Source: Hathewaya histolytica (GTDB lineage Bacteria > Bacillota > Clostridia > Clostridiales > Clostridiaceae). From it: a stretch of DNA of 64,000 nt. The DNA is taken from contig NZ_LR590481.1 in assembly GCF_901482605.1 (NCBI RefSeq), positions 496,001 through 560,000 on the forward strand. The letters are read 5' to 3'. Each line of letters begins with the position of its first letter. Positions within the stretch are counted from its first letter, which is position 1. A model generated the notes under the pieces. The model saw only the letters and a program-made list of their open reading frames with translations. It did no database searches and had not been told where the DNA came from. The translations under genes were made by a program, and so were the position numbers. This document shows positions 1 to 9,815 of the stretch, piece after piece.

Positions 1-2
1 AT

Positions 3-515
3 AATGGATTTGGATACTATTTTAAGGAATGGTTTGTTCCTATTATAGCTGCAGTGGTTATAGCTACATTAATAAATAGGTTTTGGTTTTTTAATATTAA
101 AGTTCCTACAGAATCTATGTATCCAGCTATTGTACCAGGAGATAGGATTTTGGTTACTAGAGTATATAATAAGGATAAATTAAAAAGAGGAGATATTATA
201 GTTTTTCATTCTGATGAGCTTAAAGAAGATTTAATAAAAAGATTAATAGGATTGCCTGGAGATAAAGTTAAGGTTAATGGCGATGGCTCTCTATATATAA
301 ATGGAGAAAAGATACTAGAGCCTTATATAGTGAATCAAGGTGACGTTAAGGGGGAATTTGTAGTTCCTAAAGATAACTTCTTATTTATGGGTGATAATAG
401 AAAGGATTCATTGGATAGCAGGTATTGGAAGAATCCTTATATAAGTAAAGATAAGATAATGGGAAAAGCTCAATTTGTTTTAACACCATTTAAAAGAACG
501 GGTAAATTAAGATAA
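3..515 (+). CDS. signal peptidase I (5'-truncated by window edge)
   Basis: Type I signal peptidase, a membrane serine protease that removes signal peptides outside the membrane. The frame is open to the first bases of the window (FKEWFVPIIAAVVIATLI precedes the first GTG at 54), so the true start lies upstream; the GTG would fall inside the N-terminal membrane anchor. Visible family boxes are ESMYP with the nucleophile Ser, the KRLIGLPGD box with the general-base Lys, and GDNRKDSLDSRYW near the C-terminus. A paralogue lies at 3143-3694. The two genes may serve the many secreted proteins encoded nearby, but that link is inferred from position only. Confidence 0.9.
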   Translation, partial: NGFGYYFKEWFVPIIAAVVIATLINRFWFFNIKVPTESMYPAIVPGDRILVTRVYNKDKLKRGDIIVFHSDELKEDLIKRLIGLPGDKVKVNGDGSLYINGEKILEPYIVNQGDVKGEFVVPKDNFLFMGDNRKDSLDSRYWKNPYISKDKIMGKAQFVLTPFKRTGKLR

Positions 516-747
516 AAATTAAGGGATATATTACTAGTCAAAAGTCATGTAAATTTTTTATATTTATATGGCTTTTATTTTTTTAAAAATATATAATTAT
601 AACGGTATTTAATTAGATATTAATAAATCTGTAACTATTCCTTCTTTTTATTGATGTATAATAAAGTTATAGGATATTAGTTAATTATTTAGAAAAGTTT
701 GAATAAAATGAAATAGGGAGTAAATTTGGGGATAGAAGGTGAGTTTT

Positions 748-1650
748 TTGAAAAGAAAAGCAAAAATGGCATTAAGTGTGGCTACCTCTATTTTTTTTGT
801 TACAATAATAGGAACAAGTATTTTAAATAAAAAAAGTGGCATAGCCTTTGTTAACATAGATAGCATAAAAAATGTACGCAAAAATACTTTAAGTAATAAT
901 GAAAGTGTGAAAGGTAAACATGGAGTTGAAGAAGATAAAAATATAAAGGGAACTAAGGGAAAGGAATCTAAAGCCGATAAATCAAAGGAAGTTATAAATA
1001 ATAAGGAAGTTAAAAATCGAGATAAAGATACAGCTTCTAGTAATGGGGGAAGTAAAGGTCAACTAAAAGATGGTAAAGAAAAAAACAAACCTCAATTACA
1101 ACAAAATGAAGAACAACATAAGGACGAAACAGATAATAAAGATAAGAGGAATATAGTTCTAAATAGTAAAGAAGAAGTTAATAAGTTTGCTAAGACTGTG
1201 TTTAAAAAATATTTTGCATTAGATATAGAAAATGATCCTAATGTTACATTTAATATAGAAGAACGAAGGATAGAAGAAACTTCAGAAAATCTTTGGTTTT
1301 GTACATGGATGGGATTATTTGATGGAAAAAATCTATATTTAAACTTATTAGTAGATAAAGATAGTGGAAGAATAAAGAAAATAGATAATTATAATTATTC
1401 TGAGGTGGGTACTGAAGAAAAAGTAGACGAAAAAAAAGCAAAGACTATAGCTCTAGATTTTATAAGTAAGATTGATAGAAAAAATTTAGACCTTATAGGA
1501 GATGTTAAAGTAATAAAGAACTCTAAAGATGGATATAAAGTTATTATACCTAAGAAATCAGAGGGAGGTTCAAGCACGCAAGAGATTATTATGGTTGCAG
1601 TAAATCCTTATTCTGGCTTGGTAAGCTCCTTTACTGATCTGTGGAAATAA
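748..1650 (+). CDS. secreted/membrane-anchored protein with C-terminal PepSY-like repeats
   Basis: An N-terminal hydrophobic segment (MALSVATSIFFVTIIGTSIL) could be a signal anchor. It is followed by roughly 110 residues of Lys/Glu/Asn-rich linker and a C-terminal globular part of about 160 residues. That part has two alpha-beta units (KEEVNKFAKTVFKKYF with LLVDKDSGRIKKID, then KKAKTIALDFI with VAVNPYSGLVSSF), resembling the YcdB/PepSY fold often seen in secreted protease-inhibitor or envelope proteins. The frame can start at GTG 739, but AAGGTGAG at 736-743 sits correctly for TTG 748, so 748 is preferred. It lies between a signal peptidase gene and an aldehyde dehydrogenase gene. Function unknown. 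Confidence 0.7.
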   Translation: MKRKAKMALSVATSIFFVTIIGTSILNKKSGIAFVNIDSIKNVRKNTLSNNESVKGKHGVEEDKNIKGTKGKESKADKSKEVINNKEVKNRDKDTASSNGGSKGQLKDGKEKNKPQLQQNEEQHKDETDNKDKRNIVLNSKEEVNKFAKTVFKKYFALDIENDPNVTFNIEERRIEETSENLWFCTWMGLFDGKNLYLNLLVDKDSGRIKKIDNYNYSEVGTEEKVDEKKAKTIALDFISKIDRKNLDLIGDVKVIKNSKDGYKVIIPKKSEGGSSTQEIIMVAVNPYSGLVSSFTDLWK

Positions 1651-1696
1651 TTCTGTTTTTCTATAAGTATAAATTTAGAATGTAGGTGGACTTACT

Positions 1697-3073
1697 ATGA
1701 AAGAAATCGATATACTATTAAAAAGTCAGAGGGACTTTTTCGGTAGTGGGAAAACTAAAGATATAAATTATAGGATAAAAAAGTTAAAAGATTTAAAAAA
1801 GAATATACAAAAATATGAGGATAATATACTAAAAGCACTTAAAGATGATTTAAATAAATCAGCTTTTGAAGCCTATGAAACAGAAGTTGGTATGGTTATA
1901 GAGGAGATAAATGTTGCCATTAAAAATATAAAGAGATGGGCAAAAAAAGAGAAGGTTAGAACTCCTTTAATGCATTTTGGTACTAAAAGTTATATATATA
2001 AAGAGCCTTATGGGGTTATTTTAAACATATCTCCATGGAATTATCCATTTCAATTATCTTTGGCTCCAATAATAGGGGCTATAAGTGCAGGGAATTGTGC
2101 TATTTTGAAACCTTCCAAATATTCCAAGGCTACTTCAATGGTTTTAGAGGAGTTAATTAGTGAAACATTTAAAGAAGAACATGTTGCAGTAGTAGGAAAA
2201 GATGGTGGACGGGAATATTTAAGCGAACTTTTAGAACATAAATTTGATTATATATTCTTTACTGGAAGCCCTAAAGTAGGGAAAGTTATAATGGAGAAAG
2301 CGTCTTGTAATTTAACACCTGTAACATTAGAACTTGGTGGAAAGAGTCCTTGTATTGTGTGCAAGGATGCAGATCTAGAAAAGACATCAAAAAGATTAGT
2401 ATGGGGAAAATTTCTTAACGCAGGTCAGACTTGTGTAGCTCCAGACTATGTGCTTGTACATGAAGATGTAAAAGAAGACTTAATAAATTTTATTAAAAAA
2501 GATATTGAAGAGTTTTTCGGGAAAGAACCTAAATTAAGTGATGATTTTGGTAGAATAATAAATAAGAATCAATTTGATAGGTTATTAGGATATTTAGATA
2601 GAGGTCAAATTATAGTAGGTGGGGATTATGATAGAGAGGAAAGATATCTGAGCCCTACTCTAATACATAAAGTTTCTTGGATGTATCCAGTAATGCAGGA
2701 AGAAATTTTTGGACCAATACTTCCTATTATAGAGTATAAGGATTTAGATTCTACAATAAAATTATTAAGTGGAAGGCCTAAACCACTCGCTTTATATCTA
2801 TTTACAAATAATAAAGTAGTAGAAAAAAAGGTTTTAGAGAATTTATCTTTTGGTGGAGGATGTATAAATGATACTATAATCCATGTATCATCTCCCTATG
2901 TACCTTTTGGAGGAGTTGGAAATAGTGGTATGGGTGCCTACCATGGAAAAGAAAGTTTTGAATTATTTACCCATAAAAAGTCTATACTAAAAAAGAGTAA
3001 TTTGTTTGATATTAAAGTTAGGTATGCACCTTATAAAGATAAAATAAAATTAATAAAAAGAATACTAAAATAA
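1697..3073 (+). CDS. NAD(P)-dependent aldehyde dehydrogenase
   Basis: Aldehyde dehydrogenase of the compact class-3/YwdH-like type (458 residues), oxidising aldehydes to acids with NAD(P). Visible motifs are NISPWNYPFQL (substrate/cofactor pocket), FFTGSPKVG (Rossmann loop), LELGGKSP with the general-base Glu near residue 212, and NAGQTCVAPD with the catalytic Cys near 246. PFGGVGNSGMGAYHG near the C-terminus is also typical. The ATG at 1697 follows TGTAGGTGGA. The usual substrates of this group are medium or long-chain aldehydes; the physiological substrate here cannot be told from sequence. Confidence 0.92.
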   Translation: MKEIDILLKSQRDFFGSGKTKDINYRIKKLKDLKKNIQKYEDNILKALKDDLNKSAFEAYETEVGMVIEEINVAIKNIKRWAKKEKVRTPLMHFGTKSYIYKEPYGVILNISPWNYPFQLSLAPIIGAISAGNCAILKPSKYSKATSMVLEELISETFKEEHVAVVGKDGGREYLSELLEHKFDYIFFTGSPKVGKVIMEKASCNLTPVTLELGGKSPCIVCKDADLEKTSKRLVWGKFLNAGQTCVAPDYVLVHEDVKEDLINFIKKDIEEFFGKEPKLSDDFGRIINKNQFDRLLGYLDRGQIIVGGDYDREERYLSPTLIHKVSWMYPVMQEEIFGPILPIIEYKDLDSTIKLLSGRPKPLALYLFTNNKVVEKKVLENLSFGGGCINDTIIHVSSPYVPFGGVGNSGMGAYHGKESFELFTHKKSILKKSNLFDIKVRYAPYKDKIKLIKRILK

Positions 3074-3132
3074 TATTAACAAGAAAATATGCTAAAATAG
3101 TATTAAGAGAAAATATACTAAAATAATACTGG
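3062..3132 (+). repeat. short imperfect tandem repeat before sip gene
   Basis: Two adjacent copies of about 26 bases (3081-3106 and 3107-3132) share AGAAAATAT.CTAAAATA.TA. A partial third copy overlaps the end of the dehydrogenase gene. The repeat fills the whole interval up to the ribosome site of the next gene. No function is evident; slippage of A+T-rich DNA is the simplest explanation. Confidence 0.6.
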
Positions 3133-3142
3133 AGAATATGAT

Positions 3143-3694
3143 ATGAGTGCGTCTTATAATAAATATAGTACTTTTTTAAAAAATTGGATACTACCTATAG
3201 TGGTAGCATTCTTAATAGCTGGTGTTATATCAAGATTTATAGGATATGTTATATCAGTACCTACAGGATCTATGTATCCTACTATAACCCCTGGAGATAA
3301 AATAATAACTACTAGGATCTATAAAAAGAATAATCTAAAAAGAGGAGATATAATAGTGTTTGACTCTTTAGAATATGATAAGAAGTTTGTTAAAAGGCTT
3401 ATAGGACTTCCTGGTGATAAGATAAACATAGAAAAGGATGGGACTTTATATATAAATGGAAAAGTTTATAATGAACCTTATATTCAAAATCAAATTAGCC
3501 CTTTAGAGAACTACGAGGGTATGAATTTAGGAAGTTTTGAAGTTCCAGAAGGAAAATATTTTTTCTTAGGGGATAATAGGACCAGTTCAAATGATAGTAG
3601 GTATTGGAAAGAACCATATATATCTAGTAAGGATATAAAAGGTAAGGCAAGAATTGTTGTATATCCTTTTAATAGAATAGGTAAATTAAAATAG
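3143..3694 (+). CDS. signal peptidase I
   Basis: Complete type I signal peptidase of 183 residues. One N-terminal membrane segment (about residues 15-37) is followed by the catalytic Ser43 in TGSMYP and the catalytic Lys84 in VKRLIGLPGD. The C-terminal GDNRTSSNDSRYW box is present. GGAGA at 3131-3135 is well spaced for ATG 3143. It is closely similar to the truncated gene at the left edge, so the locus carries two paralogues, as is common in Firmicutes that secrete many proteins. A terminator follows directly. Confidence 0.95.
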   Translation: MSASYNKYSTFLKNWILPIVVAFLIAGVISRFIGYVISVPTGSMYPTITPGDKIITTRIYKKNNLKRGDIIVFDSLEYDKKFVKRLIGLPGDKINIEKDGTLYINGKVYNEPYIQNQISPLENYEGMNLGSFEVPEGKYFFLGDNRTSSNDSRYWKEPYISSKDIKGKARIVVYPFNRIGKLK

Positions 3695-3706
3695 AATAAT
3701 TTTATA

Positions 3707-3744
3707 AAAATCCAGTAAGGAGTCATTTCTTACTGGATTTTTTG
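3707..3744 (+). terminator. intrinsic terminator after signal peptidase gene
   Basis: AATCCAGTAAG pairs with CTTACTGGATT across a short loop and is followed by a run of T. It ends the signal peptidase transcript. Confidence 0.9.
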
Positions 3745-3857
3745 TTTATATAAATTTTCATAGAAGAATTTTGAATATATTAAGCTAAAAAAACACAAAA
3801 TAAGATAATTTATAAATTAGTTACAGAAGAAGAGGTAATAAGAAAGGAAGGGAGTCT

Positions 3858-6800
3858 ATGAGACAAAGAAAGTTTAAGAGTGTTTCTATGTTACTTATCC
3901 TAGTATTCTCTATTATGGTAAACACGTTTTCACTAAATTTACATGAAGTGAAAGCGTACACCATAGATCAAAAGAGTGGAAGTAATTTAAAAGTAGGTAA
4001 TACATATCATGGATTTAAGTTAGTGGAAGAAAAAAACTTAAAAGATATTAAAGGGGTTGCGAGAGTTTTTCAGCATGAAAAAAGTGGAGCTAAATTATTT
4101 AATTTAGATAATAAAGATCCAAATAAGTATTTTTCCATAGGTTTTAGAACACCAGCATTTAATGATAAAGGAGCAGCACATATTTTAGAGCATTGTGTTT
4201 TAGTGGGAGGATCTAAAAAGTACCCTGTAAAACAACTTTTAAAAGAAGTTATGGAGAGCTCAGTTAGTAAAGATTTAAATGGTCTAACAACCCCAGATAC
4301 AACCCTATATCCATTTAGCAGTACTAATGAAAAAGAATTTAATAACATTATGGATATATATCTAGACATGGTTTTTAATCCTTCTTTTTATGATAATAAT
4401 AATATATTTAAAGAGGAAGGTTGGTATTATGATTTAGACAAAGAGAGTGACAAATTAAAATATAATGGAGTAGTCTACAATGAAATGAAGGGGGCACTAT
4501 CATCGCCAACGGAATATATTTATAGGTCTATTTGCAAAAGCTTATACCCTAAGACTATATATTCCCATAACTCAGGTGGAGATCCTAAAAAAATAACTGA
4601 ACTTAGTTTTGAAGAACTAAAAGATTTTCATAAAAGATATTATCATCCATCTAATAGTTACACTTTCTTATATGGAGATATAGATATATTAGAAAAGCTA
4701 GAGTTTTTAGATAAAAGTTATTTTAATAAATATAATAAAACTGAAGTAAAATCAGCTATAGAAGAGGAAAAACCTTTCTGTGAAAGAAGAAATGACATTT
4801 TTAACTATCCTATATCCAAAGAAGAGAAGGTAGGAGGAAAAAGTTTTTTAACTTATAATTTTGCTATTAATGATAAGGCAAAAGATGTAGACCTTGGGAT
4901 TTCCATATTAAATGACATGCTTTTAAATAATCCTAACTCACCTCTGATTAAGAACCTTAAAAAATACGGATTTAACAATATAAGTGGTGCATATGTAACT
5001 CAGCAAAAACAACCCTTCTTTACTATTATAGCTTCAAATACGGAAGAAAATAGAATGACAGAATTTAAGAATATAGTAAATAATACTTTAGAAGATATTT
5101 ATAATAAGGGATTAAATAAGGATTTAATAAAAACAACTTTAAATCAAGTTAATATAAATTCTAGATTTAATAGTTCATATGGAAGTAATTCTGGAGCAAA
5201 CTACAATCATATGATATTAAGTAAATGGATATATGATGAGAGTCCTATGAATGTATTTACTGATGAGAAGGATTACATGAAAATATTAACTGCACCTAAA
5301 ACACGTTATTTTGAGGAGCTTATCAATAAGCATTTAATACAAAATAAGCATAGTAGTACAATGCTATTAAAGCCTGAAAAAGGTTTAATAGAAAGAGAAA
5401 AACTTATTGAGAATGAAAAATTAAATGAACTAAAAAGATCTCTAAGTAAAGAGGAATTACAGAAGTTAATAAAGGAAACTAAAGAACTTAAAACATGGAT
5501 TAATACGCCAAGTGATAGTAAAGACTTAGAAAAAATACCTAGGCTAAAATTAAAAGATGTAGAACCCAAAGTTGATCTTATGTCTTTAAATAGAAAAAGG
5601 GAAAATGGAGTACCTGTTTTATATCATCCGTTCAATACAGAAGATACTAGTCTTTTAAATTTGTATTTCAATACTGAAGCAGTACAAGAGGAACAAATAC
5701 CATACATTCAGCTTTTAACTACCTTAGTAGGTAACATACCAACAGATAAATATAAGGCATCAGAGTTGTACAACAAAGAAAGAAAATATACTACAGGTAT
5801 AAAATACGGAACTAATATGTTTGTTTCAGCTAAAGATTCAAATAAAATAAGACCTCAATTTGCTATATATGCCCTCACTATTTCTGAAGATACAGGAAAA
5901 ACTTTAGATTTAATAAAAGAAGAGATACAAAATAGTAAGATAACTAATAAGAATATCCTAAAAGTAGCTTTAAAAAGTATAGAAGATTCACTTGAACAAG
6001 AGACATATCTATCACCACATATGTTAGCTTTAAATAGAAATCTTGCTCAAATTTCTAAAGGTGAATGTTATAAAGAAAAGTTAAAGGGTATTACTTATAT
6101 AGAATTTATAAAAGATTTAAATAAAAATTTTGATAAAAAATACGATTTCATATGCAAAAATTTAGAAGAAGTTAGAGATACAATAGTTAATAGAAATAAC
6201 CTTACTGTGAGCATAACAACTAATAACAATGGATATAAGATTTTTCAGAATGAGTTTGAATCATTTACCAAGGATTTAAATAAAGAAGAATTAGCTAAAC
6301 GTGAGAGTGAGTTTAAACCTAAAGGTGGAAAAGAAGCATTTAGTAAAAATATAGGAGTTTTGTATAATGTTCAAGGATTTAACTTTAAGAATCTAAATCA
6401 AGACTATAACGGAAATATGCTAGTTTTAAAAAATATTTTAGATTTAGATTATTTATGGCCTAGAGTTAGGGTTAAAGGTGGGGCATATGGTATAAATACT
6501 CTTATTAATTCTAAAGGAGATATAGGAATAGTTTCTTATAGGGATCCTAATTTAAAGCAAACTTTAAATGTTTATAGGGGGATACCAGAGTATATAAAAA
6601 ATTTAAATCTTACAGAGAAAGAATTAGAGAGTTATAAAATTAGCACATTAGCACCTTATTGCCATACAAATACCATTGAAGAGAAGGTTTACTTTGCAGA
6701 CTATATGTATTTTTCTGATTTAAAAAGAGAAGATATAGAAAAAGAATTAAAAGAAATAAAAAATACAAAACTAAAAGATATAAAATCCTATGAAAAATTG

Positions 6801-6899
6801 TTTAGAGAAGGTTTAAAAGAAAGCAATATTACTGTTATAGGAAACAAATCTGAAATAGAAAAAGAAAGAGAAATTTTTAATAATATAGATGATATTTAA
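3858..6899 (+). CDS. secreted M16C (insulinase/presequence-protease family) zinc metallopeptidase
   Basis: A 1013-residue M16C peptidase with the two-halved architecture of PreP/HypA-type enzymes. The inverted zinc motif HILEH lies at residues 108-112 (zinc His108 and His112, catalytic Glu111), and the third zinc ligand is probably Glu209 in YNEMKGA. Unlike many bacterial relatives it begins with a hydrophobic signal-like segment (SVSMLLILVFSIMVNTFSLN) ending near residue 34, so it is probably exported and degrades peptides outside the membrane. Start ATG 3858 follows AAGGAAGGGAG. It is monocistronic as far as can be seen. Confidence 0.9.
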   Translation: MRQRKFKSVSMLLILVFSIMVNTFSLNLHEVKAYTIDQKSGSNLKVGNTYHGFKLVEEKNLKDIKGVARVFQHEKSGAKLFNLDNKDPNKYFSIGFRTPAFNDKGAAHILEHCVLVGGSKKYPVKQLLKEVMESSVSKDLNGLTTPDTTLYPFSSTNEKEFNNIMDIYLDMVFNPSFYDNNNIFKEEGWYYDLDKESDKLKYNGVVYNEMKGALSSPTEYIYRSICKSLYPKTIYSHNSGGDPKKITELSFEELKDFHKRYYHPSNSYTFLYGDIDILEKLEFLDKSYFNKYNKTEVKSAIEEEKPFCERRNDIFNYPISKEEKVGGKSFLTYNFAINDKAKDVDLGISILNDMLLNNPNSPLIKNLKKYGFNNISGAYVTQQKQPFFTIIASNTEENRMTEFKNIVNNTLEDIYNKGLNKDLIKTTLNQVNINSRFNSSYGSNSGANYNHMILSKWIYDESPMNVFTDEKDYMKILTAPKTRYFEELINKHLIQNKHSSTMLLKPEKGLIEREKLIENEKLNELKRSLSKEELQKLIKETKELKTWINTPSDSKDLEKIPRLKLKDVEPKVDLMSLNRKRENGVPVLYHPFNTEDTSLLNLYFNTEAVQEEQIPYIQLLTTLVGNIPTDKYKASELYNKERKYTTGIKYGTNMFVSAKDSNKIRPQFAIYALTISEDTGKTLDLIKEEIQNSKITNKNILKVALKSIEDSLEQETYLSPHMLALNRNLAQISKGECYKEKLKGITYIEFIKDLNKNFDKKYDFICKNLEEVRDTIVNRNNLTVSITTNNNGYKIFQNEFESFTKDLNKEELAKRESEFKPKGGKEAFSKNIGVLYNVQGFNFKNLNQDYNGNMLVLKNILDLDYLWPRVRVKGGAYGINTLINSKGDIGIVSYRDPNLKQTLNVYRGIPEYIKNLNLTEKELESYKISTLAPYCHTNTIEEKVYFADYMYFSDLKREDIEKELKEIKNTKLKDIKSYEKLFREGLKESNITVIGNKSEIEKEREIFNNIDDI

Positions 6900-6981
6900 T
6901 TGCTCCTAGGTTAAAGAATAGAAAGAAAGTTTTTAAAGCAAAATAAGTTTAAAAGTATATTTAAACTTAAGGAGTGATAAT

Positions 6982-7857
6982 GTGACTAGTAATCAGAATA
7001 TAAGTTTTCCAGATAGATTTCCGCCACAACATCAAAATGAGCAACCTGGAAAAGAAAATATAATGAATCCAAAACCAGTTTTTGAAGAAGCATCTTATAA
7101 AAGTGGTAATAATCTAGAAGGAAAAGTTGCTTTAATAACTGGTGGAGATAGTGGAATAGGAAGAGCAGTTGCACTAGCTTATGCCAAAGAGGGTGCAGAT
7201 ATTGTCATAATATATTTAAATGAGCATGATGATGCAAATGAGATTAAAAGTTTAATTGAAGCTGTAGGAAAACAGTGTATATTAATAAGTGGTGATATAG
7301 GAAGTGAAGGCTTTTGCTATACTGTAGTTGAAAAAATTATATCACATTTTGGTAGGATAGATATTTTAGTAAATAATGCTGGGGAACAATATGAACAGCA
7401 AAGTATACTAGATATATCTAAAGAGCAACTAGAGCATACTTTTAAAACTAATATGTTTTCTATGTTTTTTATGACAAAAGCAGTTTTACCTCACTTAAAA
7501 GAAGGAGATTCTATAATAAATACTACCTCTGTTACAGCTTATGCAGGTCACGAAACACTAATAGATTATTCAGCATCTAAGGGAGCTATAGTAACATTTA
7601 CTAGATCTTTAGCGTTATCTCTTTCAAAACAAAAAGTTAGAGTAAATGCCGTAGCACCAGGACCTATTTGGACACCGCTTATTCCAGCTAGTTTTAATGA
7701 GAAGAAGGTACAACAATTTGGCAGTGATGTTCCTATGCAAAGAGCAGGTCAGCCAGTGGAGCTTGCTGGAACTTATGTATTTTTAGCTAGTAATCATGCG
7801 TCTTACATTACAGGGCAAGTAATCCATGTAAATGGAGGAAAAATAGTAAGTAGTTAA
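6982..7857 (+). CDS. SDR-family oxidoreductase (YhdF/general stress protein 39-like)
   Basis: Short-chain dehydrogenase/reductase of 291 residues. It carries the extended N-terminal leader (PDRFPPQHQNEQPG) typical of the YhdF/GSP39 group, in front of the nucleotide-binding TGGDSGIGRA. Further motifs are the structural NNAG and the catalytic YSASK with Ser upstream in NTTSVTA. The start is GTG 6982 behind AAGGAGTG. These enzymes reduce or oxidise small carbonyl/alcohol substrates with NAD(P)(H); the substrate is unknown. A T-box leader begins just downstream and belongs to the next gene. Confidence 0.92.
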   Translation: MTSNQNISFPDRFPPQHQNEQPGKENIMNPKPVFEEASYKSGNNLEGKVALITGGDSGIGRAVALAYAKEGADIVIIYLNEHDDANEIKSLIEAVGKQCILISGDIGSEGFCYTVVEKIISHFGRIDILVNNAGEQYEQQSILDISKEQLEHTFKTNMFSMFFMTKAVLPHLKEGDSIINTTSVTAYAGHETLIDYSASKGAIVTFTRSLALSLSKQKVRVNAVAPGPIWTPLIPASFNEKKVQQFGSDVPMQRAGQPVELAGTYVFLASNHASYITGQVIHVNGGKIVSS

Positions 7858-7872
7858 ATTAAAAAAAATATA

Positions 7873-7900
7873 TTGACTTTATCTAAATATTTGATATAAT
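7873..7900 (+). promoter_or_regulatory. sigma-A-type promoter of the NSS T-box transcript
   Basis: TTGACT (7873-7878), 16 bases, then TATAAT (7895-7900). It lies about 45 bases upstream of T-box stem I. Confidence 0.75.
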
Positions 7901-7944
7901 AATCATTAAATATTAAAAAAATGAAATTTTACTAATTTTAAATT

Positions 7945-8255
7945 GCAAAAATTAAAGGCTATGATGGAGAGAAAAATACTAAAGATTTTAACTACAGAGA
8001 GCTAACGTATGCTGAAAGTTAGTGTTAGAATTTGTATATAATAATCACTCCTGAGCTGCTAGGTCGAACTTTTAGTAGACTTAGACGGAGCCACCGATAT
8101 ATGGCTAGGATTCAAGAGGACTTTTATAGATGTTTTCTTCGATCTGATTTAAAGGTGGCAATAATTTAGTTATTGCAAGTAGGGTGGTAACGCGAATTCA
8201 ACTTTCGTCCCTATAAGTGTTTTATACATTTATAGGAACGAAAGTTTTTTTATTT
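7945..8255 (+). ncRNA. T-box riboswitch controlling NSS transporter
   Basis: Tertiary elements in order: stem I with an AGAGA-type motif near 7995, a T-box core AGGGTGGTAACGCG (8181-8194), and a competing terminator in which AACTTTCGTCC-type sequence (from about 8200) pairs with GGAACGAAAGTT before a T-run ending near 8253. Aligned with the two other leaders in this window, the specifier triplet followed by a purine and the closing helix (CTCC pairing with GGAG) is ATC at 8044-8046. This suggests tRNA-Ile. The acceptor-pairing bulge is TGGT, fitting a tRNA with A73. Uncharged tRNA would allow read-through into the transporter gene. The 170 bases from the leader end to the start codon show no further feature. 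Confidence 0.88.
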
Positions 8256-8424
8256 TTTTAATAACTTATTTAGCTAAAATTAAAAATATTAACTTTAAAA
8301 CGCGTTTAAGTAAAGAATTAATTAAACCATGGTAAATCTTAAAGTATATAAGCTTATATAAAATTATACAAAAACGTAAATGACATTAAATTATTCAAAA
8401 TTAGAAAATGGAAGGTGAAAGCTT

Positions 8425-9765
8425 ATGAAAAGAGATGGATTTGGAAGTAAAATAGGTGTAATCGCAGCGACTGCAGGATCAGCAGTAGGACTGGGAAATA
8501 TATGGAAGTTCCCTTATGTAACAGGACTTAATGGAGGAGCAGCATTTTTATTAGTATATTTACTTTGTGTTGTACTTATAGGACTACCTATTGCAATATC
8601 AGAATTTAGTATAGGAAGAGCAGGGAAAGCAAATGTAGTAAGAAGTTTTAGAAATTTAGTTCCTAAAAAATTCTGGGGCTTAACAGGAATACTATCAACT
8701 ATAACTACCTTTATAATTTTATCTTTCTATTCCATGATAGCAGGTTGGGTACTAGCCTATATTTTTAAATCTGCTACAGGAAAGTTATCTAGTGTTCCAA
8801 CAGAACAATTGCCGAATTATTTTAATTCATTAATATCAGAACCTATGGTGCCAATTTTATGTACACTTTTGGTTTTATGTTTAACTGCATTTATAGTTAT
8901 TTCTGGAGTTAAGAATGGTATAGAAAAATATAGTAAAATTTTAATGCCTATATTATTTGTATTATTAATTGTGCTTATGGTTAGATCTTTAAGTTTAGAA
9001 GGAGCATCTAAAGGATTAGAGTTCTTATTTAAACCTGATTTTTCTAAACTAACTACAAAAGGAGTTTTAGAAGCTCTCGGACACTCTTTTTATTCTCTAA
9101 GTATAGCTATGGGGATTTTGGTTACCTTTGGCAGTTATATAGTTGAAAAAGAGGACATAGTTAATCTTTCAATAAGTGTTACTATAACAGATACATTGGT
9201 TGCCTTAATGGCAGGAGTAGTTATATTTCCAGCTGTATTTGCATATGGTTTTGAGCCAGAGGCAGGTCCTAAGCTAATATTTATAACCCTTCCAGCAGTA
9301 TTTAAGTCTATGCCTTTAGGAAACTTATTTGAGACCTTATTTTTTATACTTATAGCTATTGCAGCAATAACATCTACTATAGCACTATTAGAAGTTGTAG
9401 TTGCTGTAGTAACGGAAGAATTTAATCTAGAAAGAAAAAAAGCAACTATTTTAATATCCCTAGGATTATTCGTACTAGCTATACCAAGTATTTTATCCTT
9501 TGGACCTTGGAGCCATATAAAAATCTTTGGAAAAGGATTCTTTGATTTATTTGATTTTATAGCTTCTAATGTTTTTCTACCATTAGGTGGATTTATGGTT
9601 TGTATATTTGTAGCCTTTGCATGGGGAACCAATAAAGTTAAGGAAGAAGTTTTCCAAGGTAAAAGTTCTCTAATAATAAAAACATATAGTATGATAATAA
9701 AATATCTTGCTCCTATAGCTATTGTAGTGATATTTATATATTTTACAGGGGTACTAAAGATATAA
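8425..9765 (+). CDS. NSS-family (SNF) sodium:amino-acid symporter
   Basis: Sodium-dependent neurotransmitter-symporter-family permease of 446 residues with about 11 membrane segments, the usual bacterial length (LeuT has 12, MhsT 11). The TM1 signature GSAVGLGNIWKFPY, with its unwound Gly-rich sodium/substrate site, is intact. Bacterial members import hydrophobic or aromatic amino acids with Na+. Control by a T-box with an apparent Ile specifier suggests uptake of isoleucine or a related branched residue; that is inference. ATG 8425 follows GGAAGGTGAAAG. A terminator follows. Confidence 0.93.
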   Translation: MKRDGFGSKIGVIAATAGSAVGLGNIWKFPYVTGLNGGAAFLLVYLLCVVLIGLPIAISEFSIGRAGKANVVRSFRNLVPKKFWGLTGILSTITTFIILSFYSMIAGWVLAYIFKSATGKLSSVPTEQLPNYFNSLISEPMVPILCTLLVLCLTAFIVISGVKNGIEKYSKILMPILFVLLIVLMVRSLSLEGASKGLEFLFKPDFSKLTTKGVLEALGHSFYSLSIAMGILVTFGSYIVEKEDIVNLSISVTITDTLVALMAGVVIFPAVFAYGFEPEAGPKLIFITLPAVFKSMPLGNLFETLFFILIAIAAITSTIALLEVVVAVVTEEFNLERKKATILISLGLFVLAIPSILSFGPWSHIKIFGKGFFDLFDFIASNVFLPLGGFMVCIFVAFAWGTNKVKEEVFQGKSSLIIKTYSMIIKYLAPIAIVVIFIYFTGVLKI

Positions 9766-9767
9766 TA

Positions 9768-9815
9768 AAAAAAACACTTGTTGGACCTTTATGGTTTTTG
9801 CAAGTGTTTTTTTAT
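9768..9815 (+). terminator. intrinsic terminator after NSS transporter
   Basis: AACACTTG pairs with CAAGTGTT around a roughly 22-base loop and is followed by seven or more T. The A-run on the left may allow weak bidirectional use. Confidence 0.85.

Noticed and set aside
8181-8255. tRNA-like structure
   Set aside because: The pairing belongs to the T-box antiterminator/terminator; no tRNA gene consensus is present.
9135-9632. 165-codon minus-strand ORF
   Set aside because: It is antisense to the NSS transporter gene; its composition is explained by codon bias of the true gene.
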